Positions 1 to 5,292 of a stretch of DNA of 5,292 bases are shown one piece after another; position 1 is the stretch's first letter; every line of letters begins with the position of its first letter. The translations under genes and the position numbers were made by a program. The stretch comes from Betaproteobacteria bacterium (lineage in GTDB: Bacteria > Pseudomonadota > Gammaproteobacteria > Burkholderiales > SG8-41), in contig JANXRI010000054.1 of the NCBI GenBank assembly GCA_025353085.1, positions 1 to 5,292 of the forward strand. Reading direction: 5' to 3'. Below the pieces are notes generated by a model. The model made no database searches. It saw nothing but the letters and a program-made list of their open reading frames with translations, and was not told where the DNA came from.

Positions 1-785
1 CATTGCACTAACTGGCCTGCTACAAGCGCCGGCTGTCGCGGCAATCGCAACACGGTACGATTGCCAGCCTCCCATTCCAAGAAGGTTTCTGCAGTACTTG
101 ATTCGAGACCGATGACGCGCGCAGAAAATAAATTGCCGCGATGCCCGAGCAATCGCGCCACCGCCACGCTAACCGGCCGGGATAGTACGTCGGCGGGCTT
201 TCCTTGCTGCACGATGCGTCGCCCGCTCATCACGGCAACACTGTCAGCCAATACCGCAAGGTGTGGATCATGACTGACCGCAAGTGCGGGCAAACCGAGA
301 TCATGCATTTCGGAAATTAGCTCCGCCATAACCTCATCTCGCGTCGCCGCATCGAGTGCCGAAGTGGGTTCGTCGAGCAATAGCAACTGCGGCTTGCGGG
401 CGAGCGCCCGGGCTAATGCGACCCGCTGCTGCTGCCCGCCGGAAAGCGCCGATGGATAACGATCCGCCATGCCCTCCAACTTCACGCGGGCCAGCAGCTC
501 CAATGCCTGCGCACGCCGCTGCGGCCCATGCGACAACGCAAATGCGACGTTTTCCCACGCGCACAGATGAGGAAATAATGCGTAGCCTTGCGGCAAATAG
601 CCGACCGCGCGATGTTGCGGCGGCAAACCGTTAAAAGGTTCGCCCTGCGCTGGCAGCAAACCGGCAATCGCCCTCAGCAGGGTCGTTTTGCCCTCTCCGC
701 TTTCGCCGAGCAGCACCGTGAAGCCGTCGACTTCGAGCCTCGCTTCCAGCTGAATAGGACGCTCGATACGATAGTCGATGCGCAT
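1..785 (-). CDS. modC: Molybdate ABC transporter ATP-binding protein ModC (C-terminus cut by window edge)
   Basis: ATPase that powers oxyanion import through the ModB permease on the cytoplasmic side of the inner membrane. The frame is open from an ATG at 785 to the left edge (261 codons), so the C-terminus is missing. Visible motifs are Walker A GESGEGKTT (residues 27-35), Q-loop LPQG (64-67), signature LSGGQQQR (114-121), Walker B LLLLDEP (134-140), D-loop SALD (142-145) and switch histidine in AVSHD (169-173). From about residue 216 a TOBE/MOP-like domain begins (GNLFSARV, then AGQLVQ at 256-261), as in ModC; in that family this domain binds oxyanion or mediates feedback. The start lies 4 bases after the modB stop, which implies translational coupling; no clear ribosome binding site is visible. 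The Glu at position 31 of Walker A is less usual than Ser or Ala but keeps the GxxxxGKT pattern. The ABC ATPase call is near certain; the ModC identity rests on the TOBE start and the neighbours. Confidence 0.93.
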   Translation of the reverse strand, partial: MRIDYRIERPIQLEARLEVDGFTVLLGESGEGKTTLLRAIAGLLPAQGEPFNGLPPQHRAVGYLPQGYALFPHLCAWENVAFALSHGPQRRAQALELLARVKLEGMADRYPSALSGGQQQRVALARALARKPQLLLLDEPTSALDAATRDEVMAELISEMHDLGLPALAVSHDPHLAVLADSVAVMSGRRIVQQGKPADVLSRPVSVAVARLLGHRGNLFSARVIGLESSTAETFLEWEAGNRTVLRLPRQPALVAGQLVQ

Positions 786-789
786 AAAT

Positions 790-1587
790 TTAGAACAGAC
801 CCTGGCGGCGTGAAGCAAGTCCGAGGATCAAGGGCAGCGGCATCGCCACAACGAAAAATGCCCACAACAACGGATACACCGCAGTCAGACCAATGTCTTG
901 CAGATTGACCCAGAGCTTGACGGGAATTCCCTGCGGATAATAAGCGAGTATCAGCACGATTCCGAACTCGCCTAAAGCACGCACCCAGGCCAGGGCAATG
1001 CCAGCGGCGAGGCCCAGGCGAGCGAGTGGCATGCTCACCAGCCAAAAAGTTCGCCACGGCGATTTTCCGAGCGTCAGAGCGATATGCTCAAGTTCGCGCG
1101 GCACACCTTCAAACGCGGCGCGCGCCGCTACCACGTAATAAGGCAGCGCTCCATAAAACTGCGCAAGCACGAACGCCGGCGCGGAATTGGTAAATTCAAT
1201 TCCCGTGAGTGTCGCCAGGCTGCCCACCGGTCCATAAGGACCGAATAGCGTTGTGAGCAAGATGCCCATCGCCAACGGCGGAGTGAGCAAGGCGAGCAGG
1301 ATTAAAGCCTCCAACACCCATTTACCTCGAAATGACTGGCGCGCTAACCACCACGCCAACGGCGTGCCGAGCGCGATGATTAGAAGCAAAGCAATCAAGC
1401 TATAGGCGAGCGACGCTCCGATAGCCGCGATGTCTCCCGGGGCAAAATGAAAATCGCTCCAGCGGGTGGCGTACACCAGACCGATGAAAGGTCCTGCAAT
1501 GAAAAGCAATGTGAGCGCACCGATTAACGCAGGCGTGCGAGCCCTGGGCAATCCGTCCGCAGCTTGAAGATCGACCCGTTCGCTCAT
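790..1587 (-). CDS. modB: Molybdate/tungstate ABC transporter permease ModB
   Basis: Inner-membrane channel subunit of 265 residues, expected to work as a homodimer with ModC and the binding protein encoded upstream. Hydrophobic segments lie at roughly residues 19-39, 57-80, 91-113, 138-155, 189-215 and 237-257. The cytoplasmic coupling (EAA) loop is clear: ELEHIALTLGKSPWRTF at 165-181 followed by the conserved Pro 187, then RALGEFG at 203-209, which is typical of ModB/CysW-type permeases. The ATG at 1587 is the first possible start because TAA stands in frame three codons upstream. An AAGGA lies only 3 bases before it, closer than ideal, so initiation may be modest or coupled. The gene follows the binding protein by 65 bases and precedes modC by 4 bases. 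Sequence alone does not separate molybdate from tungstate or sulfate transport; the ModE-like operator and neighbours favour molybdate/tungstate. Confidence 0.92.
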   Translation of the reverse strand: MSERVDLQAADGLPRARTPALIGALTLLFIAGPFIGLVYATRWSDFHFAPGDIAAIGASLAYSLIALLLIIALGTPLAWWLARQSFRGKWVLEALILLALLTPPLAMGILLTTLFGPYGPVGSLATLTGIEFTNSAPAFVLAQFYGALPYYVVAARAAFEGVPRELEHIALTLGKSPWRTFWLVSMPLARLGLAAGIALAWVRALGEFGIVLILAYYPQGIPVKLWVNLQDIGLTAVYPLLWAFFVVAMPLPLILGLASRRQGLF

Positions 1588-1652
1588 GAGTCCTTAAGCT
1601 TTCAAAATGATGTCGGAAGGCGGCGCGGCCATACTCGACTATGCGTGGCCCG

Positions 1653-2582
1653 CTATTGAATCACTGAGCCCTTAGGCGGACTGTAGCCGTTGTCTTTGAA
1701 CAGTTTCTGACCTTCGGGGCTTTGGAGAAATTGTAGGAACTTTTCCGCCAACGCAGGTTGTCTGCTGTTTTTGAGTACGGCCGCATAAAAAACCAGCGGC
1801 TGAGTATTCAACTTCACATCTTTTCCAGTGGGTAGCGTGATGGCGAACTGCACCGATTTGTACCACTTCGCATCGAGGTCCGGATTGCTGAGATTGATTT
1901 CGTCCGGCAACGTGATAAACGGCAGGTTGTGCGACTTTGCCGCACTTAAATAACCGGAGCAGGCGTCGAGCTGGCCGCCTTCCAGCCGCGACAGCATCGA
2001 CGACTCGGTAAAGATTTGCTGCGGGTTTTGATAGCCGCCGAGGATTTGCTCCGCCAGCGCCGGTTGCTTGTAAAAATTCTGCGCGAGCAACACGGTGAAA
2101 ATTATGTTTTGCCCTTGTGGATCGGTGGCAGGATCCGTCCGCCCGAAGCGCAGTCCGGCCGTTCGCAGCACGTCATACCAGAGTCGTTTGCCTTGCGCTG
2201 CGGCCTCAAATTCGGCGCGGAATCGGCTCTTGTTGCTATAAGCAATCACCATTTGTGTGCTTGCTACCGGAACGGCCGCGCCTATCAGTCCGGCCTTTTT
2301 CAAAATGTCCACCGGACCCGGAGTAATCGGAAGGAACACGTCAGCCTGTATCAGTTTACCTTCCAGTTGCCGCGCCAGGCCGTAAGAACCCTGACCGATA
2401 CCTTGGTATTCGGCGCCATGCACTTTGGCGAACGCCGGTCCGATGACGCGGTCCATCACAACTCCCATCGAACCGGCGTAGGCCACACGAATTATTTCCG
2501 CCGCCGACGAGCCTTGAGAAACAAGCAGCGCTGCCCCCATTGAGAGCGCCGTTGCATAAACGCTTAAGTAATTGCGTCTCAT
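1653..2582 (-). CDS. wtpA: Periplasmic molybdate/tungstate-binding protein, WtpA type
   Basis: Secreted solute-binding protein of 309 residues that should capture molybdate or tungstate and deliver it to ModB. A signal peptide is visible: basic MRRN start, hydrophobic core 8-21, likely cleavage after SSAA (residue 28). The mature part begins with the phosphate/oxyanion-loop pattern VAYAGSMG (33-40). The body matches the WtpA/archaeal ModA family rather than E. coli ModA: QMVIAYSNKS (110-119), WYDVLR (135-140), RFGRTDPATDPQGQ (145-158), TESSMLSRLEGGQLD (192-206), Y211 and LPDEINLSNP (225-234). From memory, Archaeoglobus ModA binds the metal through D153 and E218, with Y236 nearby. E193 and Y211 keep the 18-residue spacing of the last two, and D150 or D154 is the Asp candidate. 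The ATG at 2582 has GAGGAAGG about 10 bases upstream and starts the operon behind the promoter at 2617-2644. The functional name could equally be modA. Confidence 0.9.
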   Translation of the reverse strand: MRRNYLSVYATALSMGAALLVSQGSSAAEIIRVAYAGSMGVVMDRVIGPAFAKVHGAEYQGIGQGSYGLARQLEGKLIQADVFLPITPGPVDILKKAGLIGAAVPVASTQMVIAYSNKSRFRAEFEAAAQGKRLWYDVLRTAGLRFGRTDPATDPQGQNIIFTVLLAQNFYKQPALAEQILGGYQNPQQIFTESSMLSRLEGGQLDACSGYLSAAKSHNLPFITLPDEINLSNPDLDAKWYKSVQFAITLPTGKDVKLNTQPLVFYAAVLKNSRQPALAEKFLQFLQSPEGQKLFKDNGYSPPKGSVIQ

Positions 2583-2601
2583 GGTGTCGCCACCTTCCTC
2601 A

Positions 2602-2625
2602 CGTTATATATAGACGAATATAACG
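2602..2625 (-). promoter_or_regulatory. Putative ModE operator upstream of wtpA-modBC
   Basis: A perfect inverted repeat with arms CGTTATAT (2602-2609) and ATATAACG (2618-2625) around an 8-base spacer, 24 bases in all. As I remember it, the E. coli mod operator has the same outer half-sites (CGTTAT and ATAACG) and the same total length. The repeat covers the -10 element and the expected transcription start, so a bound dimer would block RNA polymerase; this is the classic mode of molybdate-dependent repression. It lies 20 bases upstream of the wtpA start codon, and the gene for a ModE-family regulator ends only 75 bases away. The repeat and its symmetry are seen directly; binding by this ModE is inferred. 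Confidence 0.85.
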
Positions 2626-2644
2626 GACGGCGGGTAAAAGTCAA
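2617..2644 (-). promoter_or_regulatory. Sigma70-like promoter for wtpA-modB-modC
   Basis: On the minus strand a -35 TTGACT (2644-2639) and a -10 TATATT (2622-2617) are separated by 16 bases. Transcription would start near 2610, giving a leader of about 28 bases with GAGGAAGG at 2600-2593 before the wtpA ATG. The -10 lies inside the ModE-like inverted repeat, so promoter and operator support each other. This is an inference from motif match and position. Confidence 0.7.
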
Positions 2645-2699
2645 ATCGGGGATGGACTTGACAAGAATTCCTGGTTGGGAGGGAAACGCCGCTTCGCGA

Positions 2700-3074
2700 T
2701 CAGTACACCTTGCCCGTCGGTGGCGTTTTGCGCAACATGCGCGAAAGGACCAGCGTCAGCTTGAGAATCGACGCCGTCGCCCGCGCTTCCATCGCCCGAT
2801 AACACTTCAACACCGCTTTGCCGAAAAGCGTTATCTGCGCGCCACCGCCGCCTTTGCCGCCCGTTGCGGTGTCAACCACCGGCTCGCGAAAACACCGGTT
2901 CATGGTGTCAATCAGCAGCCATGCGCGCCGGTACGACATATTCAAGCGGCGGGCAGCGCCGGAGATAGATCCGGTTTCCGCGATGGCCTGCAACAAATCG
3001 GCCTTGCCCGGGCCGATGGCAAACGCCGCGCCCAGCTGCACGCGGATTCGAGGCCTGGCTTTGACCTGCGACAT
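2700..3074 (-). CDS. modE: ModE-family transcriptional regulator, DNA-binding domain only
   Basis: A 124-residue winged helix-turn-helix protein that matches the N-terminal half of ModE: KADLLQAIAETGSISGAARRL (split here as 24-33 and 34-44), MSYRRAW (46-52), IDTMNRCFREPVV (55-67), and the glycine-rich wing TGGKGGGGAQIT (71-82) followed by LFGKAVL. E. coli ModE is about 262 residues, with two C-terminal MOP domains that bind molybdate; here the protein stops at a TGA soon after the dimerisation helix (about 86-112), and no MOP-like sequence follows before the next promoter. Short ModE relatives of this kind are known in many bacteria, so this is probably intact and not a truncation. The start ATG at 3074 lies 8 bases after the moaE stop, placing it at the end of the cofactor gene group. 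Its likely target is the inverted repeat at 2602-2625. How it senses metal is not visible. Confidence 0.88.
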   Translation of the reverse strand: MSQVKARPRIRVQLGAAFAIGPGKADLLQAIAETGSISGAARRLNMSYRRAWLLIDTMNRCFREPVVDTATGGKGGGGAQITLFGKAVLKCYRAMEARATASILKLTLVLSRMLRKTPPTGKVY

Positions 3075-3082
3075 GATCCGAT

Positions 3083-3541
3083 TCAGGCTTTGACGTTCCA
3101 GCGCCCGGCCGCGACGTCGTCGCTTGCGCGCGATTCAACCCACCGGGCGCCTTGCGGCGTTTGTTCTTTTTTCCAGAATGGCGCGCGCGTTTTAAGATAG
3201 TCCATCACGAACTCGCAAGCCTCGAATGCATCGCCGCGGTGCGCGCTGCTGACGACGACGAGCACGATCTGGTCGGTCGGTTTCAAGCGGCCCACGCGAT
3301 GCACGACCATCACGTCGAAAATATTCCAGCGCGATTTCGCCTGATCGATGATTTTCGCGATCGCTTTTTCCGTCATGCCCGGGTAATGCTCGAGCTCCAT
3401 GTCGGCAACAGCGCTGCCGTCGTTCATTTCGCGCACGACACCGACGAATGCGGCGACGGCGCCAACCTGTGCATTGCCTGCGCGCATCGCCGCAATTTCG
3501 CGTCCGGCGTCGAAATCTTCGCTTTGTACTCTGACGGCCAT
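3083..3541 (-). CDS. moaE: Molybdopterin synthase catalytic (large) subunit MoaE
   Basis: MoaE forms a heterotetramer with MoaD and converts precursor Z (cyclic pyranopterin monophosphate) into molybdopterin by adding two dithiolene sulfurs carried on the MoaD C-terminus. The 152 residues match the usual length of about 150. Conserved stretches are AVAAFVGVVRE (28-38), LEHYPGMTEKAI (50-61), VHRVGRLKPTD (80-90), SSAHRGDAFEACEF (98-111), MDYLKTRAPFWKKE (113-126) and RWVES. K117 and K124 correspond, by spacing and motif, to the active-site lysines K119 and K126 of E. coli MoaE. H101-R102, which help bind the substrate phosphate in the family, are present. It follows moaD by 23 bases and precedes modE by 8. 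The protein looks complete and functional. No strong ribosome binding site is visible. Confidence 0.97.
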   Translation of the reverse strand: MAVRVQSEDFDAGREIAAMRAGNAQVGAVAAFVGVVREMNDGSAVADMELEHYPGMTEKAIAKIIDQAKSRWNIFDVMVVHRVGRLKPTDQIVLVVVSSAHRGDAFEACEFVMDYLKTRAPFWKKEQTPQGARWVESRASDDVAAGRWNVKA

Positions 3542-3564
3542 GTCAGCGACGCTCAGTTTTCAAG

Positions 3565-3819
3565 TCAGCCTCCGGTAACCGGCGGAAAGAAAGCGATCTC
3601 ATCGCCATCGCCGATGCGGGTGTCGCCCTGCGCCATATCCTGATTGACCGCCGCCCGCACCGGCTTGGTGCCGGCAAGTTCGCTCGCCCAGGCGCCGCCG
3701 CGCGCCATCAGCATCGCGCGCAAGCCATCGAGATCGCGCACACCGGCGGGCAATGCCACTTGCTCAGAACCGGTTCCCAGCGACTCGCGTAAACGCGCAA
3801 AATAAATGAGGGTGACCAT
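3565..3819 (-). CDS. moaD: Molybdopterin synthase sulfur carrier (small) subunit MoaD
   Basis: Ubiquitin-fold sulfur carrier whose C-terminal Gly-Gly is adenylated by MoeB and turned into a thiocarboxylate that donates sulfur in the MoaE active site. The diagnostic end FFPPVTGG is present and exactly terminal, and the start MVTLIYFARLRESLG is typical of the first beta strand. With the ATG at 3819 the protein is 84 residues, close to the family norm of about 81-85. A GTG at 3846 would add nine residues (LPVAHNIQ-like, not typical), so I prefer the ATG; neither start has a good ribosome binding site, leaving the choice uncertain. The gap from the mobB stop is 45 bases (18 with the GTG). The partner subunit moaE follows directly. 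Confidence 0.94.
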   Translation of the reverse strand: MVTLIYFARLRESLGTGSEQVALPAGVRDLDGLRAMLMARGGAWASELAGTKPVRAAVNQDMAQGDTRIGDGDEIAFFPPVTGG

Positions 3820-3864
3820 CTGAATATTATGCGCCACGGGCAGCACTAAACAAAGCGCGCACCG

Positions 3865-4356
3865 CTATCGAGCGACGTGCCGCACGATGAAAGCTGCTAT
3901 CTGCACCGCATCGTCAAGGTGAAACTGCGGCAATGCCGTGTCGACGTGGTGGTCGCTCGCGATGGCGACGATGTGCGGATCCTGCGGATGGAGCATCGAT
4001 TCGCCGACCACGTTGCGATAGACCTCGAGCTTGGGAATCGCCTCGTGCTTGAAGCCTTCGACCAGCAGAAGATCGCACGGCGCAATATGCGTAATAAGAT
4101 CGTGCAGCGCGGGTTCAGCTGCGCCGCGCAGTTCATGCATCAGCGCCCACCGGCGGCTTGACGTGACGAGAACCTCGTTGCAGCCGGCATGGCGATGACG
4201 AAACGAATCCTTGCCGGGTTGATCGACGTCGAATGTATGATGCGCATGCTTAACCAGCGAAACGGTCAGGCCTTGCGCGGTAAACAACGGGATCAGCTTT
4301 TCGATCAGCGTCGTCTTACCTGAGCCGGAATAACCGGCTATGCCGAATATTTTCAT
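3865..4356 (-). CDS. mobB: Molybdopterin-guanine dinucleotide biosynthesis adapter MobB
   Basis: A 163-residue P-loop GTP-binding protein that in E. coli assists MobA in attaching GMP to molybdenum cofactor; it is helpful but not essential there. The Walker A motif GYSGSGKTTL is at residues 8-17. The family block VKHAHHTFDVDQPGKDSFRHR (split as 35-44 and 45-55) followed by AG, the Walker B-like DLLLVEGFK (95-103) and KLEVYR (109-114) are all in the expected order, and length fits. The ATG at 4356 lies 27 bases after the tupC stop. Only a weak GGACGG close to the ATG could serve as ribosome binding site. mobA is not in the window. Placement between a tungstate transporter and molybdopterin synthase genes ties both processes into one transcript. 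Confidence 0.95.
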   Translation of the reverse strand: MKIFGIAGYSGSGKTTLIEKLIPLFTAQGLTVSLVKHAHHTFDVDQPGKDSFRHRHAGCNEVLVTSSRRWALMHELRGAAEPALHDLITHIAPCDLLLVEGFKHEAIPKLEVYRNVVGESMLHPQDPHIVAIASDHHVDTALPQFHLDDAVQIAAFIVRHVAR

Positions 4357-4383
4357 GGCCGTCCGAGTTTACCAGCCGTTTTT

Positions 4384-5043
4384 TTAATCATTAAAATTGA
4401 CCTGCCCGGCGCTGATGTGCAACCGGTTCAATATTGCAAGGCGGATGATTTCAGGGTCATGACTTGCTATCACCACGGTGTGATTCTCAATGCACAGGGC
4501 GGTAACGAGTTCGAGCACCTGCTTGCGCGCATCGCCATCGAGATTAGCGGTCGGCTCGTCGAGCAGCAGCAGTGTCGGATTGAGCACTTTGGCGCGTGCG
4601 AGCGCAACGCGCTGCTGTTCGCCGCCGGAAAGTTTATGCGGCGGAACCTCGCGCCGGTCACTTAATCCCGCCCATTCGAGCGCCTCGCGCGTGCACGCAC
4701 TGCGTTCGGCCGCCGGCATGCCGCGCCGCGCGAGTCCATAGTCGAGATTTGCCTCGATGCTCGTGTGAAACAAATACGGTTGCTGATGCACGTAGACGAT
4801 CTCACGCCGCCATTGCTCCGGGTATAGCGCGATGGACGCAGACTGGGCGCGAAACTCTATGTGACCACGTTCGGCCGGCTCCAAACCCGCGGCGATGCGC
4901 AGCAACGTCGTCTTGCCACTGCCATTGGAACCGGTCAAAACATAACCGCTGCCGGCTTCGAAATCGAGCTGCGCTGCGTCGAACAACACGCGCTGGCCAA
5001 AGCGCTTATCGAGCGCTTTTATCGAAAAGAGCAATGCGCTCAT
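4384..5043 (-). CDS. tupC: Tungstate ABC transporter ATP-binding protein TupC
   Basis: Cytoplasmic ATPase of a second oxyanion importer, 219 residues. Motifs: Walker A GSNGSGKTT (38-46), Q-loop VHQQPYLF (85-92), signature LSGGEQQR (138-145), Walker B LLLLDEP (158-164), D-loop ANLD (166-169), switch histidine in IASHDPE (192-198). The protein ends soon after the ATPase core, with no TOBE domain, unlike ModC but as in TupC. The chosen ATG at 5043 overlaps the stop of the permease gene as ATGA (5043-5040), a strong sign of coupled translation; a start at 5070 would add nine residues that overlap the permease and look unlike an ABC N-terminus. The ABC ATPase call is certain. The tungstate label depends mainly on the TupB-like permease next to it, and molybdate could also be carried. 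Confidence 0.88.
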   Translation of the reverse strand: MSALLFSIKALDKRFGQRVLFDAAQLDFEAGSGYVLTGSNGSGKTTLLRIAAGLEPAERGHIEFRAQSASIALYPEQWRREIVYVHQQPYLFHTSIEANLDYGLARRGMPAAERSACTREALEWAGLSDRREVPPHKLSGGEQQRVALARAKVLNPTLLLLDEPTANLDGDARKQVLELVTALCIENHTVVIASHDPEIIRLAILNRLHISAGQVNFND

Positions 5044-5292
5044 TCCAGACCGCCCCGGCCTTGCATCCATGCAAGCGCGACATTGATCGCGATCGCGAGC
5101 ACGATCAGCACAAAACCGAGGGCGATCCCTTGCGCGAATTCTCCTTTGGAGGTTTCGAGCGCGATGGCGGTGGGAATGGTGCGCGTCAGGCCGGCAATAT
5201 TGCCGCCGACGAGAATCGAGCAGCCGACCTCCGATACCACGCGCCCAAACCCGTTAAATACCGCCGCCATGACGCCAAACCGCACTTCGAAT
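5040..5292 (-). CDS. tupB: Tungstate ABC transporter permease TupB (N-terminus beyond window edge)
   Basis: The last 83 residues of an inner-membrane permease; the frame stays open to the right edge, so a GTG at 5285 or the ATG at 5270 are internal codons, not starts. The stretch FNGFGRVVSEVGCSILVGG, NIAGLTRTIPTAIALETSKGEF matches the TupB family closely (typical pattern FGRAISEVGAVMIVGGNIAGHTR, then TTAIALETSKGD). One hydrophobic segment at the end (GIALGFVLIVLAIAINVALAW) is the final membrane helix. Full-length TupB is about 230 residues, so roughly two thirds is missing, including the coupling loop. The stop overlaps the tupC start. In known tup operons the order is tupA-tupB-tupC, so a TupA binding protein is expected just right of the window. 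Confidence 0.9.
   Translation of the reverse strand, partial: FEVRFGVMAAVFNGFGRVVSEVGCSILVGGNIAGLTRTIPTAIALETSKGEFAQGIALGFVLIVLAIAINVALAWMQGRGGLE

Noticed and set aside
334..634. Ala/Arg-rich open frames on both strands around 334-634
   Set aside because: These overlap the ABC signature and Walker B region of modC, which is open through to the left edge in its own frame.
674..1057. 127-residue open frame on the minus strand overlapping modB and modC
   Set aside because: It uses a different frame from modB and modC, spans their junction and contains no ABC transporter motif; both real genes account for the sequence.
2016..2543. 175-residue open frame on the plus strand
   Set aside because: Antisense to the WtpA-type gene, no domain recognised, and no ribosome binding site seen; the minus-strand protein has a signal peptide and family motifs throughout.
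2826..2836. A single CGTTAT half-site in modE as a second ModE box
   Set aside because: No matching ATAACG arm occurs at the right distance and it lies inside coding sequence, so it is probably chance.
2652..3200. 182-residue open frame on the plus strand
   Set aside because: Antisense to modE and the end of moaE, with an Arg/Ala-rich composition typical of a shadow frame in GC-rich DNA; it would also run across the wtpA promoter region.
3152..3643. 163-residue open frame on the plus strand
   Set aside because: It lies antisense to moaE and the end of moaD, both of which have unmistakable conserved motifs; its translation is rich in His, Arg and Ala with no recognisable domain.
4357..4383. 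Possible terminator after tupC (run of A/T at 4381-4395)
   Set aside because: The message here reads as a run of A, not U, and no GC-rich stem precedes it; the 27-base gap looks like an ordinary intra-operon junction.

Overview
The window is a compact molybdenum/tungsten gene cluster. All nine recognisable genes are on the minus strand, so transcription runs from high to low coordinates. The DNA is moderately GC-rich. MoaE, MobB, the MoaD C-terminus and the ModE-type regulator all look proteobacterial, and I would guess a betaproteobacterium. That guess rests on remembered family resemblance, not on a search.

Layout in the direction of transcription: (1) 5292-5040, the C-terminal end of a TupB-type tungstate permease that enters from the right edge; (2) 5043-4384, the TupC-type ATPase, joined to tupB by an ATGA overlap; (3) 4356-3865 mobB, 3819-3565 moaD and 3541-3083 moaE, which act in late and middle steps of molybdenum cofactor synthesis; (4) 3074-2700, a ModE-family regulator that has only the DNA-binding half; (5) a 117-base gap holding a sigma70-like promoter overlapped by a perfect 8-8-8 inverted repeat that looks like a ModE operator; (6) 2582-1653, a secreted oxyanion-binding protein of the WtpA (tungstate/molybdate) type; (7) 1587-790, its permease ModB; (8) 785-1, its ATPase ModC, whose C-terminus runs off the left edge. 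Genes 1 to 4 are closely spaced (overlap to 45 bases) and are probably one transcript whose promoter lies outside the window. Genes 6 to 8 form a second transcription unit.

Together the genes take up the oxyanion (two separate ABC systems, Tup and Wtp/Mod), put sulfur into the pterin (MoaD and MoaE form molybdopterin synthase), support nucleotide attachment to the cofactor (MobB), and probably control uptake through ModE. moaA, moaC, moeA, mogA and mobA are not in the window, and tupA would be expected just beyond the right edge.

The family assignments are ordinary. The points worth a second look are the ModE that lacks any oxyanion-binding (MOP) domain yet sits beside an operator with E. 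coli-like geometry, and the co-location of a tungstate-type and a second molybdate/tungstate-type importer around cofactor genes. I saw no RNA genes, mobile elements, CRISPR arrays or convincing terminators. No gene-free stretch exceeds 300 bases.
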